In this document: positions 20,936 through 30,453 of the stretch, one piece after another
Layout: each line of letters opens with the position of its first letter
Numbering within the stretch: position 1 is the stretch's first letter
Source of the DNA: Candidatus Vondammii sp. HM_W22
Lineage (GTDB): Bacteria; Pseudomonadota; Gammaproteobacteria; Chromatiales; Chromatiaceae
Reading direction: 5' to 3'
NCBI RefSeq assembly: GCF_022530855.2
Contig: NZ_CP099567.1
Coordinates: 2,852,001-2,916,000, forward strand
DNA: 64,000 nucleotides
The notes under the pieces: generated by a model
The model's database searches: none
Told to the model about the DNA's origin: nothing
Seen by the model: the letters and a program-made list of their open reading frames with translations, nothing else
Made by a program: the position numbers and the translations under genes

Positions 20936-21990
20936 ATGGTCTTTGTCGATTTTTTTGGGGGTTCCCTTAAGGCAGTTTCGATTTAGCCTATTGCCTGATT
21001 TAAGGCGCCCAATAACCGGCTCGATAGCGGTTCGGCGCTTCATCCATTTTCGGGTTGACCGAGTCGCCCTCTTAAGGAGCCTGCCACAAAGCTTAACGTC
21101 AATTTCATCGCCTACGCGGTGCCCAGAGTAGTCCTGATGCGCAATATGCATTCTTGAGTTTTCGGCTGCTCAAACTCTCCGCTTGTTCAAGTGGCCGCCA
21201 AGAGTGTATGCCCATCATAAGGGTTACCCGTCAAACGCCATGTGTCAACTAACCAGCTGACTTTGGATCCGGTCACAAATGAGGGCTTATTGCCAAACAC
21301 GTAACACTTGTGTGTTTTTTACCTTTGGCAATGCATTCCTCTTCTGCTGCATGCACGCTGTAAAGCTTGTTTTTGTCTTGTCGTTGTGGTGCCGAGTAAA
21401 TGATTGGCGCGTACAAGTAACGCCGTGAGTTCACCATCTCTATACAGTGTCTTACGCCCAATGTCTCTCATCACTCGGCCCAAGTGCGTTTTGAGTTTTC
21501 CAGTCTGTCTCGCTGAACGCTTCATCTGCTGAGCATGAGAACATCGTCCTTGCATGATCAAGGCATTCTTTCCTACCCTGATATGGCTCTGGCGTCATTT
21601 GGTGCCGCAGATACCAATAGGTCACGCATTTTATGGTAGAGCTTTGCATCTGTTGGGAAGGTGATGGCCTCCTATTGAACGGTTGTGTCCACATTGACGT
21701 CCTTTAACTCACGCAAGCTCATTGCTTTAGTATTCAGCGCTAGCTCGATGGTTTGTTTCAACAGCGCATCAAATTTATTACCGACCCGGTTGCGCCAACG
21801 AGCCAGTCTGGAGGGGTGTAAGGGGAGTTTGTGTTGCAGCTATTGAAATCCACACAAAGTACGGCCAATATAGGTTTTCAACTCAGCGTTTCACAACGCT
21901 CTCATCGCTCTCATTAAAGGTGTACTTGAGGTAATGTAGGCCCGCTAGTAAGCGAGTGAGTAACGGGGGCTGGCCAGCACCTTCGTTGTA
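20936..21990 (-). pseudogene. IS5/IS1182-like transposase, heavily frameshifted
   Basis: Minus-strand pieces: KWMKRRTAIEPVIGRLKSGNRL (C-terminal, about 20970-21060), DKNKLYSVHAAEEECIAKGK (about 21310-21380), KTHLGRVMRDIGRK (about 21480), a VDTTVQ-like segment near 21680, and further N-terminal remains up to about 21990. The order matches one transposase of the type also found at 11897-13071. Frame changes are frequent. Confidence 0.65.
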
Positions 21991-22237
21991 AATAACATCA
22001 ATGCCAACTTCAAGTTTTCCCCGTTCATCTTCTCGGATAACCGCACCAGTGGGTGCAAGAGATTTAAGATCTGAGAGAGTTGCGAACGGAATAAATCAGC
22101 ACCGTTATCCGGACTTTGTGGTTTCATATTTGCAAGGTCTTGATGATAAAGTAGGCTCTTCTTGCAGACTATTCCATCATAAATAGTTTATTAATTAATA
22201 CTTATCATGTGGTTATGAATAATTCAGCGAAAACTAA

Positions 22238-22362
22238 TTAGGCAACAGATAAAGCCCGACAGTATTGTTTATGCAGACACATGGAGAAACCATAGTGCAT
22301 TAAGTGTCTCAGGATTTAAGCACTATCGAATAAATCACAGTAAGCTACTCGCAAATCAAGAG
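22238..22362 (+). pseudogene. IS1595-family (ISXO2-like) transposase fragment, plus strand
   Basis: A short stretch reads, across frames, KPDSIVYADTWRN and SGFKHYRINHSKLLANQ, the DDE_Tnp_IS1595 pattern (VYTDxWRSY...H..VNHS). Its DNA is a near copy, in opposite orientation, of 56840-56961. It breaks off at LLANQ. Confidence 0.65.
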
Positions 22363-22443
22363 GGATAACTGAAAGTGCTGTTTGGCAAGCACTGAAAAAA
22401 GCGGAGCTATGCTCATTTCTGGTGTATGGGCTGAATAAGAGAA

Positions 22444-22501
22444 GCGGTGTACCCTGTTGATTGATCTTAGCGGATCAACAACCAACAGAGGGATACACCG
22501 C
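22444..22501. repeat. Long imperfect hairpin before an IS256 remnant
   Basis: GCGGTGTACCCTGTTG and CAACAGAGGGATACACCGC pair almost completely, with an inner GTTGAT/ATCAAC. It lies directly before the ATG at 22502 and may be an element terminus or leader structure. Confidence 0.6.
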
Positions 22502-23280
22502 ATGAGTGATAGTAGTGTTATTGAGCTGAATACGCCATCCGGCGATATATTGAATGAGCAAACGGCGTTGCGTACATGTCTGGACAGATGGGATATACAG
22601 CAACGTCAGGATGGATGACCGGCTGTGTCTGCTCGTTATTGTTGGCTTAGATGAGACGAAGTGCCTGCGGTTATTGATGGTTACCAGAAATCGGAGGCCT
22701 TCTGGCTAGAGGTGATTGAGCAGATGGAAAATCAGGGACTGAGCATTCCGCCTCTGCTAGCTGTTGCTGATGGGGCACTGGTTTTTCTGGACGGCAGCGG
22801 CGAAGAAATGGCCAGGGACGGTAATGCAGCGACGCTGGGTACACAAGACGGAACATGCTAAATAAGGTACCCAAACCGGTGCAACCGAAAATCAAAGAGG
22901 CGCTGCATGAATCTGGATGGCCGAGAGCATCCGTCCTGAAAGCTTACGATAGCTGTGTCAGGCGCTTTGAGGGCAAGTATCCTGGTGCTATGGAATGCCT
23001 GGAGAAGGATAAGGAGTCGATGCTAGCATTTTATGACTTCCCAGCACCACATTGGCAGCATATATGGACGACGAATCCAAGTAGGGTCGGTGTTCGCTAA
23101 GTGCGTCTGAGGACGATAAAACCAAGAACTGCGACAGCCTGAAGACAACGCTGGCCATGGCCTGTAAGCTGATGACGATAGCAGAAAAGAAGTGGCAACG
23201 ACTGAGGGGATGCAGGCTACTGGCTGATGTAGTCGAGGGAGTATTCAAGGATGGCGAGAGATGTAGAAACCGGTCAATCC
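22502..23280 (+). pseudogene. IS256-family transposase, degenerate
   Basis: The N-terminus MSDSSVIELNTPSGDILNEQTALRT (22502-22618) ends in a stop. Further frames give GYQKSEAFWLEVIEQMENQGL and LAVADGALVFLD (22661-22800), NKVPKPVQPKIKEALHE (22860-22910), KYPGAMECLEKDKESMLAFYDFP and HWQHIWTTNP (22975-23080), and a last piece related to LADVVEGVxFKDG near 23220-23260. These are ordered parts of an IS256 transposase with an internal deletion after the N-terminus and several frame breaks. Confidence 0.78.
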
Positions 23281-23300
23281 CACGGCACGAGACGAGACTA

Positions 23301-23488
23301 TCCTGAATTCTGTGTAACTGCCTATCATTAAACCCAGGATAGGCAGATGATCGACAAAAAAGAGCTCCAGGCGATAGCCCAGGCGGTCGCTAATAACATC
23401 AAAACTGAAGAAGATCTCAACGAGTTTCGGCAAACGCTGCCAAAAATCACGGTCGATGCAGCACTCAACGTTGAACCGGCAGATCATC
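23301..23488 (+). pseudogene. IS256 copy: left terminus and first ~45 codons
   Basis: Begins TCCTGAATTCTGTGTAACTG, nearly identical to the terminus at 15914, then ATG 23347: MIDKKELQAIAQAVANNIKTEEDLNEF and so on to AALNVEPADHL. The sequence leaves the IS256 pattern exactly at 23489, where the prophage end begins. It therefore marks the prophage insertion or deletion junction. Confidence 0.8.
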
Positions 23489-23520
23489 TGTGAAGAGACA
23501 TTTAATTAGCGAAACATAGG
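23489..23520 (+). other. Prophage left end (attL side) with MuA-like site L1
   Basis: TGT, GAAGAGAC, then ATTTAATTAGCGAAACAT. Homology to IS256 copy A stops one base before. Further candidate sites lie near 23655-23674 (GATGAAATGCGATTAG) and 23694-23712, which recalls the L1/L2/L3 arrangement of Mu. Confidence 0.7.
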
Positions 23521-23739
23521 GTGGTGGGCAATGATGAGCAATACCGAGCAATAGTGAGCAGGGAATCAATGAGTTGGAGAAGTTGTGGTGAGGATTTCAC
23601 AGACTCAAGCGAAAATCGGCGCGACACACGAAAGCCGCCGAAAAATTGTCAACGACAGATGAAATGCGATTAGTGCAGCACCGACATAATGATACTGTAA
23701 AGCGACTTTAAACGGCGTTCACCAAGCTGTGTTAGCGCT

Positions 23740-24489
23740 TTACATCCGGCGGCCGGTCCAGATGACGCGGCCAATGATCGCCAGGTCTTCATCTCGTGTT
23801 TCCAAGGAGATATTGAACGGGTCATAGGCCGGGTTGTCGCTGGTGACCTTCACCTGATGACCTGGGAGGCGCTGGAGGCGTTTGACCAGGAGGCCGCCGT
23901 CGATTCGCAGTACGTAGATCCCATCCCGAGGCACCTCCTGGGCGCTGCGGCGGTCCACCAGGATCACGTCCTTAGAGCAGAGGGTGGGCTCCATCGATTC
24001 ACCATCCACATAGATCAGATAGAAATCGTCCGGGTTGGCATTTAGTTCTTGCCGCACCCACTGGCGCTTGAAGGCCAGTAAATCAATGATCCGTTCCTCT
24101 TCCACCACCGCACCGTGGCCCGCCGCCGCTCGCACATCGTAGAGCGGGATCAGGGCATACTCCGCGTCGGGCTCCCGGATTTCACACGTCCTTTCCTGGA
24201 CAGCCGGGTTTGGCTCGACTTGGAACCAGGGTCTTTGCGCGCGCGGGCCTCCTCGGTTTTGCCAGACGCCAGGCGCAGGCGCAGCAGCTCATTGAAGTCC
24301 GCGCCAGTACGATCAGCGAAGACAGCAAGGAAATCTACGTCTGGAAGACGCTCTCCCCGTTCATACGCAGCCAAGCTGTTTTTCGACACCCCAAGCTGTG
24401 CGTGAAATTGGTCCAACGAACCAACCCCCCCCTTCTTCTCGTACTTTTCTTAGGGCCTTCCCAAGGTATTTTTCAGGTTCCGTAGTCAT
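23740..24489 (-). pseudogene. Phage repressor, HTH plus S24 peptidase (LexA/cI-like), two frameshifts
   Basis: From ATG at 24489 the protein starts MTTEPEKYLGKALRKVREE. Then a run of eight G (24425-24432, written C on the plus strand) throws the frame; with seven G it would continue GGVGSLDQFHAQLGVSKNSLAAYERGERLPDV, a clear XRE helix-turn-helix. A second break near 24180 precedes the self-cleavage domain (REPDAEYALIPLYDV ... YVDGESMEPTLCSKDVILVD ... GGLLVKRLQRL), where Ser of GESMEP and Lys of LVKR are the catalytic pair. It is divergent from ner, as in phages of this type. As written no functional repressor is made. Confidence 0.82.
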
Positions 24490-24648
24490 ATTAAGTTTTC
24501 AATACGGAACATTATCTGAAGATCCGAAGTATTATCTCATTGTTTTATAAGTTATTTACAAGTCAATCTAATCAAAGAAACATAATCGACTGCGGAATAC
24601 ACTCGATCGTAGTTGACAGCAGACTCTAACGTGTTTAATGCATGAAGT
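24490..24648. promoter_or_regulatory. Prophage early regulatory region
   Basis: Lies between the divergent repressor and ner. It contains two direct half-sites 20 bp apart, ACGGAACATTATCT (24504-24517) and CCGAAGTATTATCT (24524-24537), likely operator sites. It also contains a perfect TTGACA (24613-24618), although no good -10 stands 16-18 bp beyond it. Confidence 0.5.
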
Positions 24649-24966
24649 ATGAGCAATCACATACAGTCAAAAAAAGCCAGACATAAAGACTGGCATCGTG
24701 CCGATATCAAGGCTGCCCTGGAGAAGGCCGGCTGGTCGTTACGTCGGCTTGCCACTCACCATGGTTATCCCCCTAGCATGGCGATCCATGCCCTAGTGAA
24801 ACCATATCCAAACGGTGAGCGATTGATCGCTGACGCCATCGGCATGGACCCCTGGAAAATCTGGCCCAGCCGCTATGACGAGAATCACTGCCACATCCGG
24901 AAACGGGGCACCTTTCCTGTCCGTCGACCCGCAAATTGGGCGAAGCCGGAGCGGACCTTCCAGTAA
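24649..24966 (+). CDS. ner: Ner-like DNA-binding protein (early negative regulator)
   Basis: 105 residues. The core KDWHRADIKAALEKAGWSLRRLATHHGYPPSMAIHALVKPYPNGERLIADAIGMDPWKIWPSRY matches the HTH of the Mu Ner / Nlp (SfsB) family, with its W-rich end. In Mu, Ner limits early transcription after infection. It is the first rightward gene, directly after the operator region. It is intact. Confidence 0.85.
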   Translation: MSNHIQSKKARHKDWHRADIKAALEKAGWSLRRLATHHGYPPSMAIHALVKPYPNGERLIADAIGMDPWKIWPSRYDENHCHIRKRGTFPVRRPANWAKPERTFQ

Positions 24967-25025
24967 AGAAGTCTAGCACCTCTGCTGATTCCGGCAATGT
25001 AAACCTGAAGGGAGAGTAATAGACG

Positions 25026-25463
25026 ATGCCCAGGCGTATCCGTGACCCCTTGACCATGGACCTGTTCAATATCCCCCGAGCACAGGCACCAACCCCCGGC
25101 AATCTGGACCTTGATATAGCGCTAAGGTGTGCCCTTTCCGAGGCACTGAAACACTGCGAGCAGGACCGCTACCGGGTGGCTGCTGATATGAGTCGGCTCA
25201 CTGGTCACGATATCAGCAAGTATATGCTCGACGCCTACACTGCCGATAGTCGCTCTGATCACAATTTTCCCTTCCGTTACGCCAGCGCATTCGAGTCTGT
25301 TACCGGCTCTTTCTGCCTGACGAATCTGCTTGCGAAGGCACGGGGCTGCGAAGTCCTGGTGGGGGACGACGCGCTGCTGGCGGAGCTGGGCCGGGTGGAG
25401 CAGATGGAAGCTGAATTAAAGCATCAAAAAGCGGCCTTAAAACGCTATATTAGAGGCACGTAA
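25026..25463 (+). CDS. Mu-like prophage early protein, function unknown
   Basis: 145 residues. I do not recognise a named domain. It is largely helical, with a conserved-looking RYRVAADMSRLTGHDISKYMLDAYTADS segment and a C-terminal coiled coil (LGRVEQMEAELKHQKAALKRY). Proteins of this size commonly sit between Ner and MuA in Mu-like phages. It ends one base before the next small gene. The start is ATG 25026; MDLFNIPRAQ at 25056 is an alternative. Confidence 0.65.
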   Translation: MPRRIRDPLTMDLFNIPRAQAPTPGNLDLDIALRCALSEALKHCEQDRYRVAADMSRLTGHDISKYMLDAYTADSRSDHNFPFRYASAFESVTGSFCLTNLLAKARGCEVLVGDDALLAELGRVEQMEAELKHQKAALKRYIRGT

Positions 25464-25643
25464 ATGAAAGCGGAGAAGCAGTGGCAAGAAGGCACAAGCC
25501 TCAAGTTCAACTTTTGCACTGATGAGATAGAGACTTTCCTGGATAACTTAGAAACGATAATCGCGCTGGATCATAAGGATGAGCTTGAGGCACTGGCATC
25601 TGAGGTATTCATCTACCGGGTTACCGATGGAGCGCCGGTATGA
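25464..25643 (+). CDS. Small prophage protein, 59 residues
   Basis: ATG 25464 to TGA 25641-25643, MKAEKQWQEGTSLKFNFCTD... ending VFIYRVTDGAPV. It begins right after the stop of the preceding gene and its stop overlaps the MuA start as ATGA, so it lies in the translationally coupled early operon. The function is unknown. Confidence 0.65.
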   Translation: MKAEKQWQEGTSLKFNFCTDEIETFLDNLETIIALDHKDELEALASEVFIYRVTDGAPV

Positions 25644-27962
25644 GCGAGGAACGCCTCTATAGCCATCAGCAGATCGCCGAGGCGATGGGCAAAACTAGGC
25701 AGGCGATTCAATACCGCGCATCAAACGGCATGAAGGGTAACAAAAAGCGCCAGCCCGAAGCCTCTTGGCCCATCGCTAAGCGAGAAAAAGTACAGGGTGG
25801 CTGGGCAATATTCCATCGTTACGACAATCTCCCAACCGACATTCAGAAGGCCATAGACGCCCGGGAGGAAGCCAGACGTGCCGTCGCCGCCGTTGCCCGT
25901 GTCAACGAAATGGCCCGTGAGGAAGATGCCCGTTATGCCCGTGAGATGGCCGAGGCAGGCAAGAGCCTGGGAGAGATGGAACAGGAGAAGGCAGATGCGA
26001 AGCGTGCCAAACGGATAAGACGTATAGAGGAAGGCCGCAGGAAATTCGGCCAACTGCCAAAGGATGATCCCAAGCGCAAGCGCGCCAAGGCCCTGGAGTG
26101 GGTGCTGCACTCGGTAGGCGAATATCGCCGCACTCATAGGCTGGGCGGCAAACAGGCCCGTATCGAATACTGTGCCAAGATAGCCAGCGGTGAGATCATG
26201 TTGCCGGAGTGGGTTGAGCCGCATATGCCGAAGCGAGAAAACCAGCGCCACCTGGTAGAGCCGACCCTGCGCAGATGGGTCTACACCTATAAAGAAGATG
26301 GCATCTGGGGGCTGACCCCAGGCTGGGGCAAGAGCCTCGGCAACTCCAGGATCAACAACAACCCCGGCCTGTTTCGCCTGGTGCTTGGCGCACTGATCAA
26401 ATATCCACAGATCACTCCCCGTACGGTTAAAGAGTTCCTGACGGCCGAGCACCCGGAGCTGAATATCTGCTCACAGAAGGCCATTGAGCGATTTTTCAAG
26501 CACTGGAAGGATGAAAATTCACAGATCTGGACCTATATCAGCCACCCGGACAAGTGGAAAAACATCTACATGGCGGGCGTCGGCTCAGTGTTCGAGCAGA
26601 TCGCCCGGCCTAACCAGCTGTGGGAGCTGGATTCCACGCCCGATGACTGGCTGCTGACCGATGGCCGTCACTCGGTGGTGGGTTGTATCGATATGCACAC
26701 CCGCCGGGTGAAGTTGTTCGTGAGCAAGAGCAGCACGGCGGCCGCTGTGAAGCAGGTACTAAGGCGCAGCATGTTGGACTGGGGTGTTCCGGAGGCGGTT
26801 CGCACCGACAACGGCAAGGATTACGTTTCCGATGAAGTTGATAGCCTGCTGTGTGATCTCGAGATCATTCACGAGATATGCATCCCCTTCGCATCGGGGG
26901 ATAAGGGCACCATCGAGCGCTTTTTCCGCACCATGAGCCACGGTGTGCTCAATCTGCTGGAAGGATTCATCGGACACAACGTGGCCGAGCGTAAAGAGAT
27001 CGAGTCCCGCAAAAGTTTCGCTGAGCGCATCATGAAAAAGGATGCCGTGGTCGAGGTGCAGATGTCGTCCTCTGAACTGCAGCAGAAACTCGATGAGTGG
27101 GTCGAGCATTACTATGAGCAGAGCCCACATGGCGGGCTGAGCAACCAGAGCCCATGGGACGTGTGGCGCGCCTGGAACAAGCCATTGCGCAAGATCACAG
27201 ACGAACACGCGCTGGATGAGCTGATGACAGAGATCGGCGGCATCCGCGTCATCGGCAAGAAGGGCATCCGCTACGACAACCGGCATTTTTTCGATCAGGA
27301 TGGTTTGATATTCCACCACGTCGGGCGCCAGGTGATGCTGCGGCTGGACGAACAGGACATGGGCCACCTGGCGGTCTACCTGGACGGGGCCTTTCTCTGC
27401 TGGGTCGAAGACCCGGACACCACCGGAATTAGTCGGCGTGAGTGCGCCAAGGCGATCAAGCACAGCCAGAAAGAAGTTCATGGGCGAACAGGCTGCTGAA
27501 CTCAAGCAGTACACCAAAGAGGTCAAAAAGAACCCGGCCCAAGCCATTGTGGACTACCGCAAGTCGCAATCAGAAAACGTGGTGGACCTGCCGAAGCGCA
27601 CCGAAGAGTACAGCACCCCGGCCCTGGAGGCGACGGGTGAGGCGGCGCGCACCCGGCTTGACGAAGGCAGTCTGGCCGATACGGCCACCGGCGAGATCAT
27701 CGCGCAACCCACCACGGCAGAGGTGGTGGACTACGACGCCTTCCGCACAGATTTTGAGAAGAACAACAAGCAGGTATTGGCCGAAGAGGATGGTCGCCGC
27801 ATTCACGCGCATTGGTTGCGCGTGGAAGCCGACATCGAGTCTCACGAGCCTGTCAGCCTGGAGCTTCGTCGCGGTCTGGAAATCTATCGACAGAGCGGAC
27901 AGTACCGCTCACGGCAAGAGCTATTCGACGCCTTTGGTCTGACCGCCGATGATTTTGTTTGA
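25640..27962 (+). pseudogene. MuA-type DDE transposase, C-terminal frameshift
   Basis: The first 619 residues hold the Mu DNA-binding domain (SHQQIAEAMGKTRQAIQYRASNG; EKVQGGWAIFHRYDNLP), linker helices, and the rve catalytic core with D331 (LWELDST), D390 (RTDNGKDY) and E426 (TIERFFRT), then the beta-barrel Mu-transpos_C. After KHSQKE the frame is lost (stop at 27499). The expected continuation, KKFMGEQAAELKQYTKEVKK to the stop at 27962, lies in the +1 frame, so one extra base near 27473 cuts off about 155 residues. In Mu that C-terminal region contacts MuB and ClpX. Catalytic residues are intact, so the truncated form might still join ends poorly. Confidence 0.88.
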
Positions 27963-28080
27963 GCCGCTACCGCCATCCATGGCTCATGCGACATAAGTCC
28001 ATCCGTGGACAAAAGAGACGCCCGGGTGCAACGGGGCGTGAAAGCAACGTCAAAACGACATCGACATTGGAGTAAATATT

Positions 28081-28872
28081 ATGCGTTATCGCATTCTACC
28101 CGTCAAAAACATTTCCCGAATCAAGGACGCTGGTGATGCCTTGATCAGTCGCAGCATGGGAATGCCCGGTATGGGTTTGATTTGGGGGCCTACCGGATAC
28201 GGCAAAACCACTGCGGCCACCTGGTTCATTAACCAGTGCCACGGTGTGTATATCCAAGCTATACGGCTCTGGTCTCCTCGCTCCATGCTGGACGCCATGA
28301 TGCGGGAACTGGATTTGTATGGAAAAGGCATGAACAACGGGCAAAGGGTCGAGGCCATTATCCAGGGGCTGGCAGAAACGGGTCGCCCACTATTTATCGA
28401 TGAGGCGGACTACGTGATTGATAGCCAGCGTCTGGTCGATACCCTGCGCGATATTCACGACCTTTCCAGTGTGCCGGTCATTCTGATCAGTATGCAGGGT
28501 ATCTGCAAGAAGCTCAATCGCAGGGGCATGGAGCAATTCACCGGGCGTATCGCACAGTGGGTGGAGTTCAGCGGGGCAGACATGGAAGATACGCAGCTGC
28601 TGGCGGATGGACTGTGTGAGGTGAAGGTGGCGGAGGACCTGCTCGAACATCTGCATCGTATAGCCAGCCCAAAGAACAAACAGAATGAAGTCCTTGGCAG
28701 TGCGGAGATTCGTCGCGTGTTGGTTGGGCTGGAGCAGATTGAGCAGTTCGCCCGATCCCGTGGATTGGACACCATCAGCGAAGCCCAGTGGACGCGGGGA
28801 GATGACTTCTTCAAGGGTCAGGCGGCCAGGCCGGTGCCTGCCGGCAAAGTCGCCAGTATCCGGAGCGTTTGA
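28081..28872 (+). CDS. MuB-like AAA+ ATPase, target-DNA activator
   Basis: 263 residues. Walker A GPTGYGKTT (about 36-44), Walker B RPLFIDEAD (about 101-109), and a sensor-type VPVILISMQG. MuB coats target DNA and stimulates MuA while giving target immunity. A TTGGAG ribosome site lies 7 bp upstream. The stop TGA overlaps the next start (TGATG). It is intact. Confidence 0.9.
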   Translation: MRYRILPVKNISRIKDAGDALISRSMGMPGMGLIWGPTGYGKTTAATWFINQCHGVYIQAIRLWSPRSMLDAMMRELDLYGKGMNNGQRVEAIIQGLAETGRPLFIDEADYVIDSQRLVDTLRDIHDLSSVPVILISMQGICKKLNRRGMEQFTGRIAQWVEFSGADMEDTQLLADGLCEVKVAEDLLEHLHRIASPKNKQNEVLGSAEIRRVLVGLEQIEQFARSRGLDTISEAQWTRGDDFFKGQAARPVPAGKVASIRSV

Positions 28873-29210
28873 TGGCCAGACTTCGCGGGTCCAGGTCACG
28901 CGTGTCGAACCGACAACCCTGCGCCCGAGACAGGGCCTGGCAGAGCATGCGGATTCTTGTCCGTTTTACGCTGCCTGACCTGATGGCCACGGCCGATATC
29001 GGACAATACAACGCCCGTAAATATGTGACTGGTCTGCGATGCTCGAAGTATCTCGCCATCGCCAAAGCAAGAGATGAAGGACGGAAGGGAGGCCATGAGG
29101 TTTATCGGTTAGTCCGCAATACCGGGCCAAAAGCGCCCCGGCTGCAGACGGATGGCCGTACCTATGATCCCAATGAACACAAAGTATATGACGGAGGACT
29201 CACACAGTGA
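28872..29210 (+). CDS. Prophage protein, winged-helix-like, function unknown
   Basis: 112 residues from the ATG overlapping the MuB stop. The central part LPDLMATADIGQYNARKYVTGLRCSKYLAIAKARDEGRKGGHEVYRLVRNTGPKAP looks like a winged-helix with a basic wing. Similar small basic proteins follow MuB in many Mu-like phages. It ends overlapping the next start. Confidence 0.65.
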   Translation: MARLRGSRSRVSNRQPCARDRAWQSMRILVRFTLPDLMATADIGQYNARKYVTGLRCSKYLAIAKARDEGRKGGHEVYRLVRNTGPKAPRLQTDGRTYDPNEHKVYDGGLTQ

Positions 29211-29524
29211 GTAATTGGATTAACGTACTGCGGACAGAGTGTGAAAGCACATCACAAAGCAAGGCCGCTGCACTCATAGGCTACTCAACAGCGGTAGTCA
29301 ATCAGGTGCTTAAAGGCACATACAACGGCGACTTAATCAGTGTTGAAGAGGTGGTAAGAGGGGCTTTAATGGGGGCAACGGTTGAATGTCCTGCGATTGG
29401 AACCATCCCACGTAATCGCTGCATCGAACATCAGCGCCGCAGCAACAACTTTGCATCCACAAATCCGTTGCGGGTGCAGCTGCATAAGACCTGCCCTACC
29501 TGTGAAAACCGGAGGAACCGATGA
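29207..29524 (+). CDS. Prophage HTH protein
   Basis: 105 residues. The N-terminal SQSKAAALIGYSTAVVNQVLKGTYNGDL is a helix-turn-helix of Cro/XRE type. The C-terminal half has cysteines in C.....IPRNRC and KTCPTCENR that could bind a metal ion. It overlaps both neighbours by 4 bp in the early operon. It probably binds DNA; the target is unknown. Confidence 0.68.
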   Translation: MSNWINVLRTECESTSQSKAAALIGYSTAVVNQVLKGTYNGDLISVEEVVRGALMGATVECPAIGTIPRNRCIEHQRRSNNFASTNPLRVQLHKTCPTCENRRNR

Positions 29525-29778
29525 ACAGACCAACCTGTAATGGCCGCTTGGTCGCACAGATGGAAGATGCTTTACGGTGCATAATCAAGTTGGCACAGCG
29601 AGGACTGGCGATTGCAAGAGTCGAACTCGGCACACTGCCGCGACCGCGCATCATCATCGATGCGCCTTACCTTGAGCCAGGTGGTCTCAAAGGCGGCATG
29701 CTGCGGATAAACCCGGAAAAGATCACCTATGCCACCGACTATGAACACTGTCAGGTTGAGTGGGAGGTGCCGGCATGA
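29521..29778 (+). CDS. Small prophage protein, function unknown
   Basis: 85 residues, MNRPTCNGRLVAQMEDALRCIIKLAQRGL..., no recognised domain. It overlaps the upstream gene by 4 bp. The next open frame's ATG (29775) overlaps its stop. Confidence 0.6.
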   Translation: MNRPTCNGRLVAQMEDALRCIIKLAQRGLAIARVELGTLPRPRIIIDAPYLEPGGLKGGMLRINPEKITYATDYEHCQVEWEVPA

Positions 29779-29837
29779 GCACGGGAAGCGATGACATTAC
29801 GATCACATCGATACAACAGACACAGGAGGAGAGACCC

Positions 29838-30445
29838 ATGCAGACAACTGAACAGATCCCCGATGGCTACATGCGCAACGCCGTCGGCCACCTGGTGCCG
29901 GAAGGCCAGGTGCGCGAGCAGGACAAACTGCGCGATGATCTGGTGCTCTGTCTGGCCGCCCGTGCCCACGAGCTGAACGCAGAACTGGCGAAATTCAAAG
30001 AGCAGGCCCTGAATGATATCGAGGACCTGATCCAGATCGCCGCCGAGCGTTACGACACCCGAATAGGTGGACGCAGGGGCAACGTCCAGCTCGCCAGCTA
30101 CGACGGGCGCTACAAGGTACAGCGTCGGATTGCCTTCACTGAAGAGCTGGAGGCGGCCAAGATGCTGATCAACGGATGCATCACCCGCTGGAGCGAGGGT
30201 GCCAACAACAACATTCGCGCCCTGATCGATCGGGCGTTCCGCACCGACACCCAGGGGCAAATCAAGAGCGCTGCAGTGCTGGAGCTGCTGCGGCTGGAGA
30301 TCGACGATGCAGAATGGCAGCGCGCGATGGACGCCCTGCGGGACAGCATCCAGACCGTGGGGACCGCTATCTACGTGCGGGTGTACGAGCCATCGGCGAC
30401 AGCGGCCAGTACCGGGTGATCCCGCTCGATCTGGCGGCGGTGTAG
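29838..30445 (+). pseudogene. DUF3164 protein (Mu-like early protein), end frameshifted
   Basis: The start MQTTEQIPDGYMRNAVGHLVPEGQV is preceded by CAGGAGGAGAG; an in-frame ATG at 29775 is possible. The DUF3164 core EQALNDIEDLIQIAAERYDTRIGGRRGNVQLASYDGRYKVQR is clear. At about 30391 the frame changes: the written product ends YEPSATAASTG, while the expected end IGDSGQYRVIPLDLAAV is in another frame up to 30445. Only the last ~18 residues are lost, so function may survive. Confidence 0.78.
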
Positions 30446-30453
30446 TCAGCACC

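Noticed and set aside
24613-24641. A complete sigma-70 promoter for ner starting at TTGACA
   Set aside because: The -35 is perfect, but the bases 17 bp on (TAATGC) are a poor -10 and would leave almost no leader before ATG 24649; kept only as a note in the regulatory region.
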